Below are positions 62,259 to 64,000 of a stretch of DNA of 64,000 nt, piece by piece. Made by a program: the position numbers and the translations under genes. How positions within the stretch are numbered: the first letter of the stretch is position 1; every line of letters starts with the position of its first letter. The DNA comes from Ignavibacteriaceae bacterium (lineage in GTDB: Bacteria > Bacteroidota > Ignavibacteria > Ignavibacteriales > Ignavibacteriaceae): the NCBI GenBank assembly GCA_031292455.1, contig JARLHC010000151.1:1-64000 (forward strand), in the 5' to 3' direction. The notes under the pieces were generated by a model. That model worked only from the letters and a program-made list of their open reading frames with translations. It was not told where the DNA came from and did not search any database.

Positions 62259-63411
62259 TTTTTCCAGACTCCTTGTTAATCGAAGTTAAATCAGTGGCTT
62301 TTGCATTCTTAGCTCTCTGCAGAACTCTTAAATAATTTATGATAGCCCAGCGTTCTTCTCTGCTAACCTGGTATGCATAAGAAGGCATTGCATTCTGTCC
62401 GTTTGTTATAATATGATAGATTCTGCCGTCAGGATAATTCCTCACTTTATCGGAATGAAGAGTCGGAGGATTCGGGAATTGTCCTCTTAAGCGGCTGTCT
62501 CCATCGGCTGTATTTCCATGGCAAGGGGAACAAAAAGTTAAGAATTTCCTTTTCCCGAGAGCAAGGATTTCTTCTGTCGGCAACAAAGGATTTGACAGGA
62601 CTTCTTTAGGTTCAGTTTGTCCTGAATACGGATAAGGTATAAATCCCCTTGCAACAGTACCCTGAACAGGTTTCCTCATGCCAAACCCATCAGCGAAATA
62701 ATCGCTCTTTTTCTGAGGCAGGTACTTATCCTGTTCGCTCATCCATCCATAAGGAGTAATATATAGAAGTTTATTCAGGGTTATATAAGTCGACACGGAA
62801 ACTACAAGTGCTACAACCGCCAATAAGATCATAAACCGCGGTTGGAATAAGGCGTAAACTTCTTTTGGGGGATAATATATTAATTCGGTTGATGATGGAT
62901 TAAGACTTTTAAGAAAATCCTTCGTTCCGTTAATATCAAACAATGGATCTTCAGTTTCGATTACGAGACCATATTTATCCGTTGAAACTGCTTTCATATA
63001 TTCTGAATCATGAAGTGGATGGCTGTTTGCCGGCAATTTGAAATATACAGCAAGAATTCCAAGAAATGTTGATACTGCACCCAGCAGTACAGTAGTTTCA
63101 AAAGTAATAGGTATAAAAGCAGGAAGGGCAAAGAAAGGTTTTCCTCCTATTACCATTGGATAATTTATTGATAAAGTCCACCACATAAATAACAGAATAA
63201 ATGCGGCAGAGGAAAATCCGAAGAACAAAGTAACATAACCAACAGTAGTGGGCTTTAGTCCCATTGCCTTATCCATTCCATGTACTGGATATGGAGTATT
63301 AACATCAAATTTCTTATAACCCGCTGAAGCGGTCTTTCTTGCCGCATTGATTATCAAATCAGGAGTATCAAATAATGCGGCAATGCCAAATAGCTTTTTA
63401 TTGTTATCCAT
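62248..63411 (-). CDS. Fused ActD-ActE: DUF3341 membrane subunit joined to a monoheme cytochrome c
   Basis: 387 residues. Residues 1-175 are the DUF3341/ActD domain (LFGIAALFDTPDLIINAARK, DVNTPYPVHGMDKAMGL; spans at about 55-78 and 95-122). A third span (about 191-212) leads into an ActE-like part: the GTVARGFIPY motif, then C294-S-P-C297-H298 and an axial Met in NGQNAMPSYAYQV. In well-studied complexes (Rhodothermus, Flavobacterium) ActD and ActE are separate chains, ActE being lipid-anchored; here the fusion supplies the anchor. It overlaps actC by 1 bp and actF by 11 bp. Confidence 0.92.
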   Translation of the reverse strand: MDNNKKLFGIAALFDTPDLIINAARKTASAGYKKFDVNTPYPVHGMDKAMGLKPTTVGYVTLFFGFSSAAFILLFMWWTLSINYPMVIGGKPFFALPAFIPITFETTVLLGAVSTFLGILAVYFKLPANSHPLHDSEYMKAVSTDKYGLVIETEDPLFDINGTKDFLKSLNPSSTELIYYPPKEVYALFQPRFMILLAVVALVVSVSTYITLNKLLYITPYGWMSEQDKYLPQKKSDYFADGFGMRKPVQGTVARGFIPYPYSGQTEPKEVLSNPLLPTEEILALGKRKFLTFCSPCHGNTADGDSRLRGQFPNPPTLHSDKVRNYPDGRIYHIITNGQNAMPSYAYQVSREERWAIINYLRVLQRAKNAKATDLTSINKESGKNAQ

Positions 63412-64000
63412 TATTCACCCCCTATTTGCTGAATATGATTACTCCCGTCGTGGGATGGCTGCGCTCCATGTATTACAGCTTTAACTTCAGCCATAGAAAC
63501 TACCGGTAGTGTCCGTGTAAATAATAAGATCAAAGTAAAAAATAAACCGAAACTTCCCAGAAGAATACCTAAATCAACCAGAGTAGGTGTATACATCCTC
63601 CAGCTTGATGGAAGGAAATCACGATGGAGGGATGTAACAATTATTACAAATCTCTCGAACCACATTCCTACGTTTACAAAGACTACTATAAAGAGCATTA
63701 CCGGAATTGATCTTCTTATTTTTCGTATCCAGAATAATTGGGGAATTAAAACATTGCAGCTGATCATTGTCCAGTATGCCCATGCATACGGGCCAAATGC
63801 ACGGTTCAGGAATACAAACTGTTCAAAATGATTTCCGCTGTACCATGCCATAAATAATTCCATCGAATATCCGTAACCGACCATCATGCTTGTTGCAAGG
63901 ACAATCTTATTCATATTATCAAGATGGTTCATGGTTATAATATGTTCGATATGAAATACCTTTCTTAGAAATACAAGGCATGTAACTACCATAGCAAATC
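63411..64000 (-). CDS. actC: Alternative complex III subunit ActC (NrfD-like), C-terminal part
   Basis: Partial: the frame is open through the right edge, so about the last 196 residues are seen. Four or more membrane spans, with [70 protein letters not shown] and [19 protein letters not shown], all ActC hallmarks. ActC holds a quinol site and interacts with the Fe-S subunit ActB, which should lie just beyond the window along with ActA. The cytoplasmic C-terminus ends [14 protein letters not shown]. Confidence 0.93.
   Translation of the reverse strand, partial: FAMVVTCLVFLRKVFHIEHIITMNHLDNMNKIVLATSMMVGYGYSMELFMAWYSGNHFEQFVFLNRAFGPYAWAYWTMISCNVLIPQLFWIRKIRRSIPVMLFIVVFVNVGMWFERFVIIVTSLHRDFLPSSWRMYTPTLVDLGILLGSFGLFFTLILLFTRTLPVVSMAEVKAVIHGAQPSHDGSNHIQQIGGE

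Noticed and set aside
1-64000. tRNA, rRNA, CRISPR arrays, insertion sequences and prophage genes
   Set aside because: None seen: no cloverleaf-like sequence, no regularly spaced repeats beyond the short 11-bp array, and no transposase, integrase or phage structural motifs in any frame read.

Overview
The window is AT-rich bacterial chromosomal DNA from a Gram-negative, rod-shaped, respiring member of the Bacteroidetes/Chlorobi/Ignavibacteria lineage, most likely Ignavibacteria-like. The grounds are an alternative complex III next to an A2-type cytochrome oxidase, an 11-subunit complex I operon without nuoEFG, a type-IX-like C-terminal sorting segment on a secreted protein, Bacteroidetes-style promoters (TTTG-N20-TAnnTTTG), sphingolipid genes, and many TTG starts or weak Shine-Dalgarno sites. 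The species call is inference; no rRNA or tRNA gene was seen.

Layout. 1-9.0 kb: a gene-poor edge, a small secreted protein, dipeptidase pepD, GTPase typA, a ClpS-like adaptor, then divergent etfBA with a bifunctional nuclease, meeting a DUF2851 gene head-on. 9.1-14.5 kb: the complete rod-shape operon mreB-mreC-mreD-mrdA-rodA (minus strand). 14.6-18.4 kb: a TPR protein, pyrG and an AHSA1-like protein. 18.4-26.5 kb: one long minus-strand run for the outer membrane and Kdo (lytic transglycosylase, zinc-ribbon protein, kdsA, an unknown gene, kdsD, lptC, lptA-like, lptB), ending in a secreted GHL10-type glycoside hydrolase. 26.8-31.9 kb: accessory genes (PIG-L deacetylase, metallophosphoesterase, DUF4404, TetR). 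32.0-35.5 kb: a compact candidate ceramide pathway (reductase, serine palmitoyltransferase, GNAT-type N-acyltransferase). 35.7-39.4 kb: an RpiB-like protein lacking the known catalytic residues, mannose-1-phosphate guanylyltransferase, an unknown helical protein and alanine racemase.

39.7-50.0 kb is nuoABCDHIJKLMN on the plus strand, preceded by a 24-bp palindrome and closed by a 13-bp inverted repeat that overlaps the nuoN stop. 50.4-53.5 kb holds an Rrf2 regulator, cysteine desulfurase, a small unknown protein, an A-type Fe-S carrier and a superoxide dismutase with two plausible starts, closed by a strong terminator. 53.9-64 kb (minus strand, running off the right edge) is the rest of the respiratory chain: actC, an actD-actE fusion, actF, a membrane-anchored cytochrome c, SCO, oxidase subunits I, III, IV and II, heme O synthase and an unusual multi-span membrane protein ending in a cytochrome c domain.

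Together the window encodes a respiratory chain from a peripheral-arm-less complex I and electron-transfer flavoprotein, through menaquinone, alternative complex III and membrane-tethered cytochromes c, to an A2 oxidase, plus the envelope machinery (peptidoglycan elongation, Kdo/LPS export, ceramide, mannose activation). No phage, transposon or CRISPR array was recognised.
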